From JARRLC01 sp050290865 (GTDB taxonomy: Bacteria; Pseudomonadota; Alphaproteobacteria; Rhizobiales; Rhodomicrobiaceae), in NCBI GenBank assembly GCA_050290865.1, contig JBNKIW010000113.1, positions 1-5,322 on the forward strand: a stretch of DNA of 5,322 nucleotides, written 5' to 3'. The notes beneath the pieces are model-generated. The model saw only the letters and a list, made by a program, of their open reading frames with translations, made no database searches and was not told the DNA's origin. A program made the translations under genes and the position numbers. Positions 4,869 to 5,322 of the stretch are shown here, one piece after another; position 1 is the first letter of the stretch; every line of letters begins with the position of its first letter.

Positions 4869-4926
4869 CCAGCGGTGCAGCGGCAGGCAAATTCACCTGA
4901 GGAGGAAGGACGGGCGGGAGGGGACA

Positions 4927-5181
4927 ATGACGGACGACCTCGAAGGACGCGCGGTGTTTGCAGAGAATTTGCGCGCGGCTCGCAAGGCACGCGGCCTCAG
5001 CCAAAGCGAGGTAGCGGGAGCCTCCGGCGTTGAACAGCACCAGGTTAGCGCCATCGAAGGGCGCCGAGCCAACTTTACCCTCGACACCGCAGTGAAGCTT
5101 GCTGCAGGACTGAACATGCCGCTGTGGCTGTTGCTCAAGCCGGAGGGCGAGGCTGCAGGCTGCGAACCCGGCCGGTGCTAG
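4927..5181 (+). CDS. Small XRE-family (Cro/CI-type) DNA-binding regulator
   Basis: The 84-residue protein is almost entirely one helix-turn-helix domain of the HTH_3 kind. Residues 11-21 form the first helix (FAENLRAARK), LSQSEVAGASGV (24-35) the second helix and turn, QHQVSAIEGRR (37-47) the recognition helix, and residues 51-70 the closing helices (TLDTAVKLAAGLNM, then WLLL). The C-terminus, with two cysteines, is short and has no extra domain, so it should act as a dimeric repressor or activator in the cytoplasm. ATG 4927 is chosen because GGGAGGGG (4916-4923) lies just ahead and the domain begins soon after; an ATG at 4834 would add 31 unlikely residues. No toxin or HipA-type partner is visible before it. 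It could be an antitoxin if the gene beginning at the window end is its partner. Confidence 0.9.
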   Translation: MTDDLEGRAVFAENLRAARKARGLSQSEVAGASGVEQHQVSAIEGRRANFTLDTAVKLAAGLNMPLWLLLKPEGEAAGCEPGRC

Positions 5182-5255
5182 AGAAACGGCCGACGCGGAG
5201 CCATCAAAGCGCAGCGAGCCGCGTAGGATAGCTCTTCGAAACGCTGCCTGTCGAT

Positions 5256-5278
5256 TGCAAAGACCGCGGGCCTTTGCA
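5256..5278. repeat. Inverted repeat TGCAAAG-N9-CTTTGCA
   Basis: Perfect 7-bp arms (5256-5262 and 5272-5278) surround a nine-base spacer with CCGCGG at its centre. No T-run follows, so it is not a typical terminator. It lies between the XRE gene and a possible gene start at 5306 and could be that regulator's operator. Confidence 0.35.
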
Positions 5279-5305
5279 TGCCGCATCAATCACGTCCCTG
5301 TGATC

Positions 5306-5322
5306 ATGGCTCAAAAAAAGGG
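5306..5322 (+). CDS. Possible start of a further gene, cut by the window end
   Basis: ATG 5306 is followed by codons for Ala-Gln-Lys-Lys and then the window ends. No clear ribosome site precedes it, and five codons cannot be classified. I mention it because it lies in the same direction as the XRE gene, with an inverted repeat just upstream. Confidence 0.15.

Noticed and set aside
4624..5289. 221-residue minus-strand frame across the XRE gene and the region before it
   Set aside because: It is antisense to a clear helix-turn-helix gene, and its composition and codon-position pattern fit a shadow frame.
1..5322. Complete small circular plasmid, given homopolymers at both ends
   Set aside because: No replication or mobilisation gene is visible and the ends do not overlap; contig edges or chance are simpler explanations.

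Overview
The window looks like an accessory, partly decayed region from an alphaproteobacterium. A sphingomonad or rhizobial relative is my best guess. The reasons are the GC-rich codon use in the clear genes, a GAAC-N7-GAAC element of the type used by alphaproteobacterial LexA, and phage-type genes common in that class. No gene here fixes the genus. The sequence opens with eight G and closes with a run of A then GGG, so its ends may be contig edges.

Layout: positions 1-450 hold no secure gene, only a possible regulatory hairpin and two doubtful small reading frames. Positions 451-1527 encode a membrane-anchored pentapeptide-repeat protein; its first 75 codons are questionable because the opposite strand also looks coding there. 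Positions 1583-2321 are a compact phage-like cluster: a promoter and SOS box abut a small conserved-looking protein (1618-1854), followed by two truncated genes. The first resembles the C-terminus of an ImmA/IrrE-type regulator; the second is the C-terminal third of an XF1762-family phage protein. The latter overlaps the start of an intact beta-class DNA methyltransferase (2296-3633), the best-supported enzyme in the window. No restriction enzyme is visible, so the methyltransferase looks like an orphan of phage origin.

Positions 3634-4262 contain no convincing gene but are unusually rich in inverted repeats. They include a possible 104-bp MITE-like element bounded by CTAG and a long imperfect hairpin at 4087-4142. 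Positions 4263-4837 carry gene debris: an ambiguous two-strand open frame, then a plus-strand fragment with strong GC3 bias and no start codon, ending in a terminator-like hairpin. Positions 4927-5181 encode a small XRE-family DNA-binding protein. A 7-bp inverted repeat lies downstream, and another gene may begin in the last 17 bases.

Taken together, this reads as a prophage or genomic-island remnant. Deletions have joined gene ends, while a methyltransferase, an XRE regulator and a pentapeptide membrane protein remain intact. SOS control of the 1618 cluster, possibly reaching the methyltransferase by read-through, is the most testable regulatory idea.
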